NCBI GenBank assembly: GCA_027943335.1
Contig: BSBK01002078.1
Location: 1,223,501 to 1,287,500, forward strand
Length of the DNA stretch: 64,000 bases
Direction of reading: 5' to 3'
Source: Chamaecyparis obtusa
Taxonomy: Eukaryota > Streptophyta > Pinopsida > Cupressales > Cupressaceae
Shown piece by piece: positions 46,004-58,330 of this stretch. The translations under genes and the position numbers were made by a program. The notes beneath the pieces were generated by a model that saw nothing but the letters and a program-made list of their open reading frames with translations, was not told the DNA's origin and ran no database searches. Each line of letters begins with the position of its first letter. Within the stretch, counting starts at the first letter, position 1.

Positions 46004-46141
46004 TTTCTGCCCCTAGATAGTACCCCTGACCTGAAATGTGATTGCCTTTTGAGCCCCCGTTAATCGTGCCAACGACTTCTCATCCTCAGGAATGCTGCTC
46101 TCCTCTGTAGTGCTACCCTCATCTGAATCAGAGTGTTGATC

Positions 46142-47467
46142 CTACCTCTCTGACTGCGACTCCTCTGCTGAGAAATACTCCATTTGATTTGCCTTAGCCT
46201 TGAGAGGACACTTATGAGATAAGTCCCAAGGCTCTCTGCAATGAAAACAGAGCTTCTTCCTCCTCAACTCATTCAGGGTGTCATTATCCAACTTATTATC
46301 CCTTTTTGGCTGAGCATCCCTGTGAAAATATTTTTTGTCCTTCTCCTTATCCTTCTTTGTATGTGAATCCCTAGGCTGAAATTTGCTCCTAAAAGAAGGT
46401 GCTAAGTCACGAGCCTTCTTAGTGGCCTCTAATGTAGCTGCGTCATGCCCCTTGACCCAACCCCTCAAGGGATCTGAGAGGCCGTCCATAAACAACATTA
46501 CTAATCTCCTCTCTGAAATATTCTTGACCAACACAACTAACTTCTGAAATTCACTTATATACATCTCAACTGATACCCACTGCTTGAGCTGTGCCAACTC
46601 CTTAAACTGTAACTCGAGATCCTTGGTATCAAATCTCTCTATAAGCCTCTCAGTGAACTCCTCGTAAGATGTGATCTGATTATGCCCCAAGGTTACCATG
46701 CCATGGTGCCACCACTCATGCGCTGGGCCATCCAAATGGATAGCCGCATACTTGATAGCCTCCTCCTCAGGCATAGGATTCAGCTGCAAGTATGTATCTA
46801 CCTTCTGCACCCAAGCTCGTGCAGTCATCTTCCCTGAAGCATCATAATAAGGTAAAGAAAGTTTTCCAACTTTCTTTCTCAACTCAAAGTTTTGATTCCT
46901 CCCTCCTCTTCTAGGCATGTGTCTCATCCTCAAGTCCATATAATCTCTGAGGGAAATATCCGCCTGAAACTCTAGTCGACTAGCCTCCCAGTCCCTCCTG
47001 AAATGATCCTATAACTCGGTAATCTGCGGTTCGTTTACTGGTTGAACCGGATCTCTGGGTGGGAAGGTGGGGAGAAGAGGTCTCGAGCTTGCTGTCCAAG
47101 CTGGGCGTGCAACGTGTCTAAAGTTATCAGCCTCATTCCCATTGTTGCCATGTCCATTATTATTACCATTAATGTTATTCTCAGGACCATTGTTGTTGCC
47201 TCGTCCTCCATTATGATCATTGCCCCTATTGTTATCGTTTCCCCCATTGTTATTGTTTCCACTGTTGGCATCACCTGGATTAATATTGACGCCCATCTGT
47301 CTAGCCATGAGTTGCAACATCATGTTCATTCGCCTATTCTGCTCCTGCTGCATCCGCTGCCCCTGCTCTAATGTATCCAGTAACTGTCTGAACATTACCT
47401 CCCGCTGATCTGGACCGGTATTCCTACCTCCGTCGAGTCCTGTAGTCCTGTCATCTCGGTCACCCAT
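46142..47467 (-). pseudogene. Gypsy-B gag
   Basis: ATG at 47467 begins MGDRDD. A methionine/Gln-rich helix (QEQNRRMNMMLQLMARQMG) and an Asn/Gly repeat stretch (47170-47270) follow. After one stop near 47008 comes a capsid-like region with EWWHHGMVTL. The nucleocapsid finger CFHCREPWDLSHKC lies near 46222-46263. Ends at a stop at 46142. Confidence 0.88.
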
Positions 47468-47758
47468 ATTGCTGTCCTGATCAAAGAATATCTCCTATGT
47501 GTTTGTATCATTGGATTCTATGTCCACCTGCAGGATGAACTAGACTGCTTGCTCTGTGAGTTCGAATTTCTATTTTGTCTTGCTCTAGTATGGCCGAAGT
47601 TATAAGGCCCTTGTTGCATGCTTAAATGTACATGCTGAGCGTGTTTTTTCATTCATTTATTTTTGATTTTAGTGTTTTGACATTTTTTAAAACACTTTTC
47701 CCTCTATCCGGCTGTTCCAAATTCCCTGTAAGATCTCTACTGGATGGCAGGACTTATA

Positions 47759-47770
47759 GCTCTGATACCA
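47759..47770 (-). other. Primer-binding site of Gypsy-B
   Basis: Minus strand TGGTATCAGAGC, one base from the LTR at 47772. Confidence 0.9.
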
Positions 47771-47771
47771 C

Positions 47772-48159
47772 TGTAATGGGCACCCTTGAATGCCCAAAAA
47801 CTAAACCAGTTGCTGGTAGGAATTATGTCAAACAGTTTGCATCCAACTTCTTATTTCTCCGTTTAATATTTTATCCCTTATAACTCTGGAAATGAAACAT
47901 TTGTTTGTTTGTTTGAGTTTTGCATGGAATTGAAATCATACAACATAAACAAGAAAGAAACTATAATAATATGCAAACTGGGCATTGATGTGCTGCTAAT
48001 AAGATGTTATTCTCAGAATTTAATAAAATCAAATACATGGCAGATTATCAACTCACTAATTGCTCCAATATTATTGGCATAATACTCCGGCACATGTTTT
48101 CAAACTTGCTGCTACAGTGACATGAATAGTATCATGTGAATAGTAACCGCGTGAATAGT
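47772..48159 (-). repeat. 5' LTR of Gypsy-B, inner part
   Basis: 388 bp matching the first part of 41518-42757. It stops within the GTGAATAGT minisatellite, where Gypsy-C inserted (ATAGT at 48155-48159). Confidence 0.9.
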
Positions 48160-49329
48160 TGTAATGGGCACCCCTTAATGCCAATAAGGAAAACTAAACA
48201 ACTGCTGGTAGCAATTTTGTCAAACAGTTTGCATCCAACTTCTTATTTCTCCGTTTAATATTTTACCGCTTATAACTTCGGAAATGAAGCGTTTGTTTGT
48301 TTGTTTGAGTTTTTGCATAGAATTGAAATCATACAACATAACAATAAAGAAACTACAATAATATGCAAACTGCATATTGAACTGCTACTGATAAGATGTT
48401 ATTCTCAGAATTTAATAGAATCAAATACATGGCAAATTATCAACTCACTAATTACTCCAATATCATTGACATAAGACTCCAGCCCATGCTTTCGAACTTG
48501 CTTCTACAGTGACGTGAATAGTACCGCGTGAATAGTGCCGCGTGAATAGTGCCGCATGAACAGTTCTGCTACAGTACTTTGTCTTTCAAACAGTCCACTA
48601 CCTTCATAAAATCATTCCCTCAAAGCGGCATAAGTGTCGGACAAGTAGTGAAGAAGATATGAGCAAAATATGAAATCTGCCTGTAGCTGGAAATGCAACC
48701 AAACTGCCTGATAATGAAGATGATAGCAATGGATTCCAAAGAACAAACCCCAAGGGAATGACGTCAAGAATGTCACAAGAGAGGACAGACGTCCTCTAAT
48801 TTCTTCTCATATTCAACATATCTAACGAAGCCACAAACGCTTCCTTTTATTCTATTTCCAAGGGTCGACTCAATTCTCATGGGCAATGTGGGATAAAAGA
48901 TGTGCAATATAAAACATATATTAAAATATCCACTTATGTCTCCTTTGGGTACACATCCCCATAAAATAAATATTAAAGTAACACTTTAATATTTTACAAT
49001 TAAATTAAACGTTACCTTAATAAAACTTCAGGCATTAAAATGTATTAACAATCGGACTCCAAATAATGCGAGTGATAGCTCGTCGGAAAGTTCTCACCGA
49101 GGAGTATCAAATCCGATCACCAAAACTGGCCTCCACTGTGTCCTGCTGACTTACTAAAAATAGTAAGTATGCCTGAAACTGAGTAAATCAACTTTGTTTT
49201 GGCCCAAACTGGAAATGACTAGGCCAAAACACTCCAGGATCCCCTTAAACCCTTCGTTAGCCCTCGGGACCATGTAGAACAAGGCTAACGCACACACACT
49301 TGGTCAACTGCTAAAGTGCGGACATTACA
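48160..49329 (-). repeat. 3' LTR of Gypsy-C
   Basis: 1,170 bp. Minisatellite at about 48512-48565 and palindrome ACTTACTA at 49149-49168. A deletion relative to the other copies removes the segment after GACGTCCTCTAAT. Confidence 0.9.
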
Positions 49330-49667
49330 GTCTGCCCCCCTTGAAATTACTTGTCCTCAAGCAATCTCAGTCCAGCCTGCTGAATAACCTGCTCACTCTC
49401 CCATGTAGAATCCTCCTTCGGCAGGTCTCTCCATCTGACCAAATACTCCTTCAGTATCCTGTTTCTAGGCTTCCTCTCTCTGGTGTCTAGAATAGCCTTA
49501 GGTACTAACACAAGCTTCCCCTCGTCATCCAAAGGGGGTAAATCTGCAAAAGGCACTACACTCTGACCAGTGGCTTTCTTAAGCCTAGACACATGAAACA
49601 TATTGTGCACCCGACTACCGTCTGGAAGCTCAAGCTCATAGGCGACTTCGCCCACTCTACGAATCAC
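49330..49667 (-). pseudogene. Gypsy-C chromodomain and polypurine tract
   Basis: 106 codons from VIRRVGEVAYELEL to the stop at 49347. The chromodomain EYLVRWRDLPKEDSTWE is at about 49380-49490. The polypurine tract (49330-49348) overlaps the stop codon region. Confidence 0.85.
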
Positions 49668-49820
49668 CCTGAAGGGACCATAAAATCTAGGCTTCCACTT
49701 TTCAGCTTCGCTCTTCTTTAGCGATGACTATCTATATGGTTGTAGCTTCGAGTAAACCATATCCCCTACCTCGAAACTGCGCTCTATTCAGTGCTGATCA
49801 ACGTACAATTTCTATTGATT

Positions 49821-51194
49821 CTAGGCCTGTTGTGTATTCTCCTTGAGCACTTTTAGGATGTCTTGACTATCCTGCAATAAGTTTTTGGCTTTGGGCACTC
49901 TGCTATCCCCCAAAACTAAATCCATGAAGCTAGGTGCTTCATAACCATAGAGTGCCAGGAAAGGAGTCATCCTGATGGACATATGAGAAGTGGTGTTATA
50001 ACAATACTCTCCCATATGCAACCATCTGACCCAAGCCTTTGGTTATGCAATTACATAGTTCCTCAAATATCCCTCCACCCATTTATTCACAATCTCTGTT
50101 TGCCCATCTGTTTGCGGATGATAACTAGTGCTAGGTGTAAGATCTGTACCACACAACCTAAACAACTCCTGCCAAAAAACACTCGTAAAGTTAGTATCCC
50201 TGTCACTGACAATGAATCTAGAGAGCCCATGTAACCTGAATATCTCTCTAAAGAAAAGATTTGCCACTTGTGCTGCTGTGTATGTGGACAGAATAGCAAA
50301 GAAGTGAACGAACTTCGTGAAGCTGTCCACCACCACATAGATGCAATCCCTTCCCTGCACTCGTGGTAAACCAGTGATGAAGTCTATCAAAATACTTTCC
50401 CATTTCCTATCAGGAATGGGGAAGGGCTGTAATAAACCTGCAGGAAATGTGTGCTCTCCCTTATTCTGTTGACAAACCGCACACTCCCTAACATACCTCT
50501 GAACATCATCCTTGAGCCCTCTGCATGAGAACCACTCTCGGACCTACCTATAGGTCTTGAAGACCCCCGAATTCCCAGCTGTGGGTGCATCATGAAATGC
50601 CTTCAGTATCGCCTCTCTCAAATGTGATGACAAAATCAAATAAACCTTGCCCTGAACTTTGATCAATCCATGTATCACCTCATAGCGATCATCCTGTATA
50701 GTACCTGAAATCAATCCAGAAGCCCAAGCATCTCCGACATACTCTGCTATAATCCGATCTCTCCAATCACCTGAAATCTCTACCAGAGCACATAAGTGAG
50801 GTCTCCGAGATAAGGCATCAGCCACAACGTTTTTCTTACCTTTGACAAACTCTATGTCAAAGTCACAAGCCTGCAATTTAGTAACCCATTTCTGTTGCCG
50901 GTCATTAAGATCACACTGGCTCATAAATTATTTAATACTGTTGTGATCAGTCTTGATCTGAAAATGCCCACCTACCAAATATGATCGGAATGTGGCCAAT
51001 GCATGCAATATGGCCAACATCTCGTAGTCATAGACAAAATAACTCCTTTCAACTCCCCGGAGCTTCTTACTCTCGAATGCAATGGGATGCTTCTCCTGCA
51101 GCAATACTGCTCCAATCCCATCACCCGATGCATCACAATGAAGCTCAAAAGGCTTCATGAAATCCGATAGAGCTAGAACTAGACATGAAGACAT
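49821..51194 (-). pseudogene. Gypsy-C RNase H and integrase
   Basis: RNase H at 51194-50544 is split by a stop near 50926 (LHCDASGDGIGAVL, IKTDHNSIK, then the ADALSRRPHL end). Integrase at 50593-49821 is split at 50390-50340 and near 50040. The zinc-region Cys pair CAVCQQNKG and the catalytic regions IDFITG, VSDRDTNF and QTEIVNKWVEG are visible. Several single-base breaks make it non-functional. Confidence 0.87.
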
Positions 51195-51285
51195 TCCCTG
51201 CTTGAAATGCTCGAAACCCCTCTGGTGCTGCCCCTATCCACATGAAGGCCTGTTTTTTGGTGAGATTTGTCAAAGGCGCTGCGGT

Positions 51286-53154
51286 CTATGAAAAACCCTT
51301 AACAAACCTTCTGTAAAATCCGCAAAGACCAAAGTACCCCTTAAGTTGTGTGAGGTTCATAGGAGTAGGCCAATCAACTATAGCTCTAATCTTTTCAGGG
51401 TCTACTCGAACTCCATCTGCACTAATAATATGCCCAAGGTATAGTAATTTTGTCATACCAAACTCACACTTAGACTCCTTGGCATACAACGACTCTCTCT
51501 CTAGGATAGATAACACCTCCTCCAAATGCTATGAATGTTCCTCCCAGGTCTTACTGAAGATCAAGATGTCATCAAAGAAGATCAAGACAAATCTCCTCAA
51601 CTGCTCCTTGAATACTTGGTTCATACAACTCTGAAATGTAGCGGGTGCATTGGTTAGTCCAAATGGCATAACCACAAACTCAAAGTGGCCATAGTGACAT
51701 CGGAAGGCTGTTTTCTCAATGTCCTATGCTCTCATCCTGATCTGATGGTATCCGGATCGCAAATCAATTTTGGTGAAGAAGCATGCCCCATTTAACTCAT
51801 CAATCAGCTCATCAATCCTAGGAATGGGATACTTGTTTTTAATTGTTTTCTTATTCAGTGCCCTGTAATCGATGCACATGCGCATCGTCCCATCCTTCTT
51901 CTTCACTAGTACTACTGCTGAAGCAAATGGGCTTTTGCTAGGCCTAATGTGCCCCATCTCCAACAACTCCTTAATTGCCTTCTCTATCTCATCCTTGTGT
52001 TTCTTAGGATGACAATAAGGGGTAATCATAACTGGTTTAGCTCCCTCCTCGAGTTCAATAACATGCTCTATACCCTTGTCAGGAGGAACCCCATGAGGAA
52101 TATCGCCAAATACTTTAGCGTGTCTGTCAAGTATCTTCTGGATATTTGGTGGATGACTCTTTACCAGTGGCTCTGGTGAAGCTGGCATAATGTAGCACTC
52201 TACCGCCCACTCTATGTCATCATGAGGAAAAAGTCTCTGCATTCTCCTCAAGGACACTACTCTGCAGCCTCCATCCGAGAGTCCCCTAAGTACCACAGTT
52301 CTGCCCTCGTTGTGGAATCTCATCTCCAATTTCGCTAGGTTGAGTGTGAACTCAACTAGCGAAGCCATCCATGTCATGCCGAGGATGACATCATAATCTC
52401 CCATGTCCACAACATAGAACTCATCCTCCAACTCATAGCCATCTCCAAACCTAATGTGAAGATTAGATATCTTCCGAGTGCACAATAATTTGTCACCGTT
52501 AGCCACCATGACTCTAAACCCATCATGCTCCTCGGTCTGTAACCCTCTCCTGGCTACCAACTGCGCATCTATGAAGTTATGTGTAGCCCTAGTGTCAATG
52601 AGAGATATCACTTTCTGCCCCTGGATAGTACCCCTGACTTTAAATGTGATTGCCTTTTGGGCCTCTGTCAAGCGTGCCAACGATCTATCATCCTTAGGAA
52701 TGCTGGTCTCCTCTATAGTGTTACCCTCATCTGAATCGGAGTGCCGATCGTCGACCGCTGACTCTGACTCTTCTGCTGAAAAATACTCCATTTGATTTGT
52801 CTTAGCCTTGAGAGGGCATTTATGAGATAAGTCCCAAGTCTCTCTACACTGGAAGCACAGTTTCTTCTTTCGAAGTTCATTCAAGGTTTTACTGTTTAGT
52901 CCTTTTGATCCTTCTTTGGGTTTGTTATACTCTTTATGAAATGGTTTTTTGTCTTTGTCCTTGCGGTAGGAAAAATCTGTTGAATGGTATTTTCCTTTGT
53001 ATACCGAAGGGGCTAAATCTCGTGCCTTTTTAGTTGCTTCTGCTAAGGTGAGTGGATCATGTCCGTTCACCCAACCTCGTAATGGATCAGCAAGCCCATC
53101 ACAAAATAACACCACCAATCTCCTAGGAGAGATATCAGTAACAAGTACAGACAA
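51286..53154 (-). pseudogene. Gypsy-C nucleocapsid, protease and RT
   Basis: Open from 53154 to 51724 (476 codons). The nucleocapsid finger [14 protein letters not shown] lies near 52822-52863. The protease has [11 protein letters not shown] near 52565-52600, where the catalytic DTG reads DTR, probably dead. RT blocks follow to [10 protein letters not shown], then a TAG at 51721. The remaining RT ([23 protein letters not shown], and the thumb at 51525-51286) continues with stops. Confidence 0.88.
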
Positions 53155-53157
53155 ACG

Positions 53158-54120
53158 CTAAAACTTGGCGATGTAAGCATCCACAAAACCTGATTGTTTT
53201 AACTGTGCTAGCTTCTTGAAATGTAACTCGAGATCCCTAGTGTCAAATCTCTCAATTAATCTTTTTGTGAATTCCTCATAGGATGTAATCTGATTATGCC
53301 CCAGAGTCACCATGCTATGATGCCACCATTCATGCGCAACGTCGTCCAAGTGCATAGCCGCATACTTGATAGCCTCCTCCTCAGGCATAGGATTTAGCTG
53401 CAAATATGTATCTACCTTCTGCACCCAAGCTCGTGCAGTCATCTTCCTTGAAGCATCATAATAAGGCAAGGAAAGTTTTCCAACTTTCTTTCTAAGCTCA
53501 AAATTCTGATTCCTCCCTCCTGCTCTAGGCATATGTCTTATCCTCAAGTCCATATAATCTCTGAGGGAAATATCTGCCTGAAACTCGGGTCCACTGGCCT
53601 CCCAGTCCCTCCTGAATTGACCCTGTATCTCAGTAATCTGCAGTTCGTTCACTGGTTGAACCGGATCTCTCGGTGGGAAGGTGGGTAGAAGAGGTCTCGA
53701 GCTCGTTGTTCAAGCTGGGCGTGCAACGTGTCTAAAGTTATCCGCCTCATTCCCATTGTTGCCAAGTCCATTATTACCATTAATGTTATTCTCAGGACCA
53801 TTATTGTTGCCTCGGCCTCCATTATTATCATTGCCCTTATTGTTATTGTTTCCATTGTTGGCATCACCTGGATTAATATTGACGCCCATTTGTCTAGCCA
53901 TAAGCTGCAACATCATGTCCATTCGCCTATTCTGTTCCTGCTGCATACGCTGCCCCTGCTCTAATGTATCCGGTAACTGTCTGAACATTACCTCCCCCTG
54001 ATCTGGACCAGTATTCCTGCCTCCGCCTAATCCTGTGTTGATGTCATCTCGGTCACCCATATTGCTATCATGATCAAAGAATATGTCCTGTGTGTCTGTA
54101 TGACTGGATTCTATGTCCAC
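53158..54120 (-). pseudogene. Gypsy-C gag
   Basis: ATG at 54120 (MDIESSHTDTQ) matches the Gypsy-A gag start. A Met/Gln-rich helix and an Asn/Gly stretch are followed by the capsid-like part (53652-53158: EWWHHSMVTLGHNQITS). A frame change near 53650-53710 and a TAG at 53158 separate it from the nucleocapsid. Confidence 0.87.
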
Positions 54121-54334
54121 CTACGCGGATGAACTAGACTGCAAGTCCGAAATCCTATTTTGTCTTACTCTGGTATTGTGGAGATTATAAGGCCCTTGTC
54201 GCATGCTCAAACATAAATGCTTAACCTATTTTTAATTTTTGATTTTAGTGTTTTGACATTTCGTCAAACACTTGTTCGTCTATCTGGCTGTTCCAAACTC
54301 CCTATAAGACCTCCATAGGATGGCAGGACTTATA

Positions 54335-54346
54335 TCTCTGATACCA
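54335..54346 (-). other. Primer-binding site of Gypsy-C
   Basis: Minus strand TGGTATCAGAGA, one mismatch from the canonical site, next to the LTR at 54348. Confidence 0.8.
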
Positions 54347-54347
54347 C

Positions 54348-55527
54348 TGTAATGGGCACCCTTTAATGCCAAAAAGGAAAACTAAACAACTGCTGGTAGG
54401 AATTTTGTCAAACAGTTTGCGTCCAACTTCTTATTTCTCCTTTTAATATTTTACCGCTTATAACTTCGGAAATAAAGCGTTTGTTTGAGTTTTTGCATAG
54501 AATTGAAATCATACAACATAACAATAAAGAAACTACAATAATATGCAAACTGGATATTGAACTGCTGCTGATAAGATGTTATTTTCAGAATTTAATAGAA
54601 TCACATACATGGGAGATTATCAACTCACTAATTACTCCAATATCATTGACATAATACTCCAGCCCATGCTTTCGAACTTGCTTCTACAGTGACGTGAATA
54701 GTACCGCGTGAATAGTGCCGCATGAATAGTGCTGCTACAGTACTTTGTCTTTCAAACAGTCCACTACCTTCATAAAATCATTCCCTCAAAGCGGCATAAG
54801 CGTCGGACAAGTAGTGAAGAAGATATGAGCAAAATATGAAATCTGCCTGTAGTTGGAAATGCAACCAAACTGCCTGATAATGAAGCTGATAGCAATGGAT
54901 TCCGAAGGCCAAACCCCAAGGGAATGACGTCTAGAATGTCACAAGAGAGGCTAGACGTCCTCTAATGCCAAGAACGGATCTGCAACTCACACACAAATTT
55001 CTTCTCATATTCAACATATCTAATGAAGCCACAAACGCTTCCTTTTAATCTATTTCCAAGGGTCGACTCAACTCTCATGGGCAATGTGGGCTAAAAGATG
55101 TGCAATATAAAACATATGTTAAAATATCCACTTATGTCTCCCTTGGGTACACATCCCCATAAAATAAATATTAAAGTAACACTTTAATATTTTACAATTA
55201 AATTAAACGTTACTTCAATAAAACTTCAGGCATTAAAATGTATTAGCAATCGAACTCCGAATAATGCGAGTGATAGCTCGTCGAAAAGCTCTCACCGAGG
55301 AGTATCAAATCCAATCAGCAAAACTAGCCTCCACTGTGTTCTGCTGACTTACTAAAAATAGTAAGTATTCCTGAAATTGAGTAAATCAACTTCGTTTTGG
55401 CCCAAACTGGAAATGACTAGGCCAAAACACTCCAGGATCCCCTTAAACCCTTCATTAGCCCTCGGGACCATGTAGAACAAGGCTAACGCACACACACTTG
55501 GTCAACTGCTAAAGTGGGGACATTACA
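54348..55527 (-). repeat. 5' LTR of Gypsy-C
   Basis: 1,180 bp. A short minisatellite (about 54695-54735) and palindrome ACTTACTA at 55347-55366. Confidence 0.9.
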
Positions 55528-55532
55528 GTAGT

Positions 55533-56382
55533 GTCGCGTGAATAGTACCACATGAACAGTACCTGCGTGAATAGTGCTGTTACAGTACTTTGTCCTTCAA
55601 ACATTCCAATACCTTCATAAAATCATTCCCTCAAAGCGGCATAAGTGTCGGACAAGTAGTGAAGAAGATATGAGCAAAACATCAAATCTGTCTGTAGCTA
55701 GAAACATGCTCAATCTGCCTGATAATGAAGCTGATAGAAATGGATTCCACAGGCCAAACCCCAAGGGAATGACGTCTAGAATGTTACAAGAGAGGATAGA
55801 TGTCCTCTAATGCCAAGAACGGATCTGCAGCTCACTCATGAATTTCTTCTCATATTCAACATGCTGAACAAGGGCCACAAGCTCTCCTTCTATTTCCACT
55901 TCATAGGGTCGACCCACTTTTCACAAGCAATGTGGGATAAAGTGTTTGAAAATAAAATAAAATAAAATAACACCTTATGTCTCCCTTGGGCTTCCCTTCT
56001 GAAACACACAATGCAACATGAATAATATTAAAGTAACACTTTATTATTTTAACATTTAATTTAAATGTTACTTTAATAAACTTTAGGCATTAAAATAAAA
56101 TAGTAATTGAGCTTGGAATAATATGAGTGATAGCTCGTCGGAAAGCTCTCATCGAGGAGCATCAAATCCAATGACTAAGTCTGACATCGCCCATGCCCTG
56201 TTGACTTACTAAAAATAGTAAGTTTGCCCGAAACCATGTAAATCAACTCCGTTCTGGCCCAAACTGGAGATGACTAGGCCAAAACATCTCAGGATCTCAT
56301 TGACCTCTTCGTTAGTTTCCGGGACCACGCAGAAATAGGCTAACGGTCACACAACTGGACAAATGCTAAAGTAGGGACATTA
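55533..56382 (-). repeat. 5' LTR of Gypsy-B, outer part
   Basis: 850 bp continuing the LTR interrupted at 48159. The minisatellite resumes at 55533 and palindrome ACTTACTA is at 56204-56223. The final CA of the LTR is missing. Confidence 0.88.
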
Positions 56383-57140
56383 ACGAGTCAATGGCATGTT
56401 GCACCATATGCAAAAATTTGTGTTGTAGATTAAAGAACTCTTAGATTCTTTCTGAGAGTATCGACACCCAATTATATACTTTTCTTGTGTTTATCCCTAC
56501 CATGATATTTATCATCCATAGATTCCATACTAGTATATCAAAAGCTCGACTGGGACCTAAGAGTCAGCTCTTAATGATGTCCATAATACACTTCCACTCT
56601 AGTGTCACTAAGAAATTTTTCTTCATACCCCCATCGGTATTGTTGTTATAAATGTTGCCCCATTCTTTGGGTGTGAGATTATCCCCACATACTAGCTTCA
56701 AGAGGCTCCTTTATTGCTTTGCGAACATCTTTCTTGTATGCTTGCCTACTTTCACTCCTATGAAGGGTATTTTGAACACCTATATAAGCTTGTTTGGCCA
56801 AAATAATATGGTAATGGGGTGGCTGTTGAAGTAGGGGATGATTGTCTTATGTGAATATTTATTGTAGCACATGATGATCGCCTTTAAGACTAGTTCAAAC
56901 TCTCAGACATTGAAGAGAAGCATTTGGACGACTCTATCAACATCTGCATGCCTCATAACCTTCTTCATTTCATTGTTTTTATCTTTGTCATGCCACCATG
57001 TGCGACAGTCCACGCCACTCAAACCCTCCCACGTGAGTGTCCACTGTAATTTTCTTATCTCCATGTTGCACTCGATGTTGTGCCTTCTTTTTTTTTGAAC
57101 TACTCCCAGTCACCATTCTTGAAGGCGGTTCACACTAAAT
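56383..57140 (-). pseudogene. Decayed minus-strand coding region
   Basis: A minus-strand frame can be read from about 56900 to 56383 with stops about every 40 codons (for example KLVCGDNLTPKEWGNIYNNN and WNLWMINIMVGINTRK). It enters the Gypsy-B insertion and probably continues into 41512. No motif recognised. Possibly the N-terminal part of the accessory frame ending at 39765. Confidence 0.35.
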
Positions 57141-57820
57141 ATTTTTATGTTGTTGGTGATTATTGTAACAATTTCTTGGTTGTCTTGGATTGGCAAAATT
57201 GATTTTCACCATGTACCGTTTAAGAATTACTAACACCAACTTTACTTTTTGTAACTACATCCTTTCTTTCCGTACTAATAACTAATTCTAAGAAGCAATT
57301 CCAATCAAATAGTGCATGGCAATATTGCAAGACTTTCGTACGAAAGTGTGTAGAGCCCATATGACCAGAGGATACCTCTTTATGGATGTGAAGAGCTTCC
57401 TTGCTTCGATTGCTAGTTCTCGTATGACATGTACAGTGCAGTAGGATCTTTGTATGGTAATGGTAGAAGAAACCCATACGCCACGAAATCTCCGCATGAT
57501 AGGAGTAAAATGTTGTGGGACTTTTATGTTAGGGCTGATAGTATTGTCCATACCATGGAAAAACACAATATCTGTATAGTGAAAATTCCCATCAGTGCGA
57601 CATAAATGCCCTTCGCCTGCAACCCCTGTATGGTAATTGATGGTTTCTGTTCGATCATGAACTTCTGTATGAATACTCAACTTTTGTGCAATGATGAACA
57701 AACTCCATACGGATACTAACTATTTAATCTTGCATGTTGGCGTAATCACAAAACTTACATCAATAGGTAGTGCGGGCTTGACAGGGTTTGGAAGAGTTCA
57801 AAGTTCGTTGTTATCAACTA
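57141..57820 (-). other. Region with CATACGG/CATACAG-type motifs
   Basis: The minus strand is open for 137 codons (57701-57288) and contains scattered related words (CCGTATGGAG, TCATACAGAAGTT, CCATACAGGGGTT, GCGTATGGG, CCATACAAAG, TCATACGAG). No protein family recognised. Similar words (CATACGGAA) occur at 15345-15420 in solo LTR 1. Confidence 0.35.
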
Positions 57821-58330
57821 GATGACATGATTTACGAAGTCCACCCCTCGGTCACTGGTGATTTGGATGGAAATGCCCTACCTTGTAACAGTTTGCTCAT
57901 AGATAAATCTTGTCGTACTGATGGTAGTATTGTTTAACAGTGCTCTTGCCTTTGCCGACTTGGTGAGCTACTTCGTCGCTACCACAATATATTTGCACCA
58001 ATGTGCCTGACTCACCTTTAAATGTCCGACAAAGCCCAACCCCCACCTTTCAAACAACTATTGAGGCTGCGAAGGGAAGAGTGGCATGAAGTCACGCTTG
58101 AGTGGTTTCTTGACTCTTTGGCATGTGTCACATCCTCCTATCCACTCATGCGCATCAGTGTGCAATGTGGGCCACCATAGTCTTGCCAACAATACTTTAC
58201 GTGTGGTGATGTCGGGTCCCATGTGGCCACTAGCTAGGCCTTTGTGAGCTTCCTTGAGAACTCCTAGTATTTCCTCCTACATGACACATCTTTGTAATAT
58301 GTGGTTGAACTCATCTTGTAGAGCAACCCA
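57821..58330 (-). pseudogene. Element D integrase remnant
   Basis: The minus strand shows an integrase zinc-region end (WWPTLHTDAHEWIGGC followed by C and KKPLKRDF, near 58090-58190) and, further on, the catalytic-core segment SDRGVDFVNHVI near 57825-57865. The frame is broken by several stops. This lineage is clearly different from Gypsy-A/B/C. Confidence 0.65.

Larger units (their letters stand above)
48160..55527 (-). mobile_element. Gypsy-C: Ty3 chromovirus nested in Gypsy-B LTR
   Basis: 7,368 bp, LTRs 48160-49329 and 54348-55527, flanked by ATAGT (48155-48159) and GTAGT (55528-55532), a 4/5 duplication within the minisatellite. Same subfamily as Gypsy-A by LTR and protein. Best preserved of the three: a single open stretch of 476 codons covers nucleocapsid, protease and the first RT blocks. 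Confidence 0.94.
41518..56382 (-). mobile_element. Gypsy-B: Ty3 chromovirus, split by Gypsy-C
   Basis: LTRs at 41518-42757 and 47772-48159 plus 55533-56382 (1,240 and about 1,238 bp). Ends TGTAATGGGCA...; the outer end reads GGGACATTA and has lost the final CA. Flanks are AGGAA and ACGAG, so no clear target duplication is seen. Coding order is gag to chromodomain on the minus strand. It forms a subfamily distinct from Gypsy-A/C by LTR sequence (GCACCCTTGAATGCCC) but shares the same protein plan. Confidence 0.92.

Noticed and set aside
41518..56382. Target-site duplication for Gypsy-B
   Set aside because: Flanks AGGAA and ACGAG agree at only three of five positions and the LTR end lacks CA, so I do not claim one.
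56652..57098. Plus-strand frames of 60-75 codons
   Set aside because: They lie opposite a longer, if decayed, minus-strand coding region and have no recognisable content.
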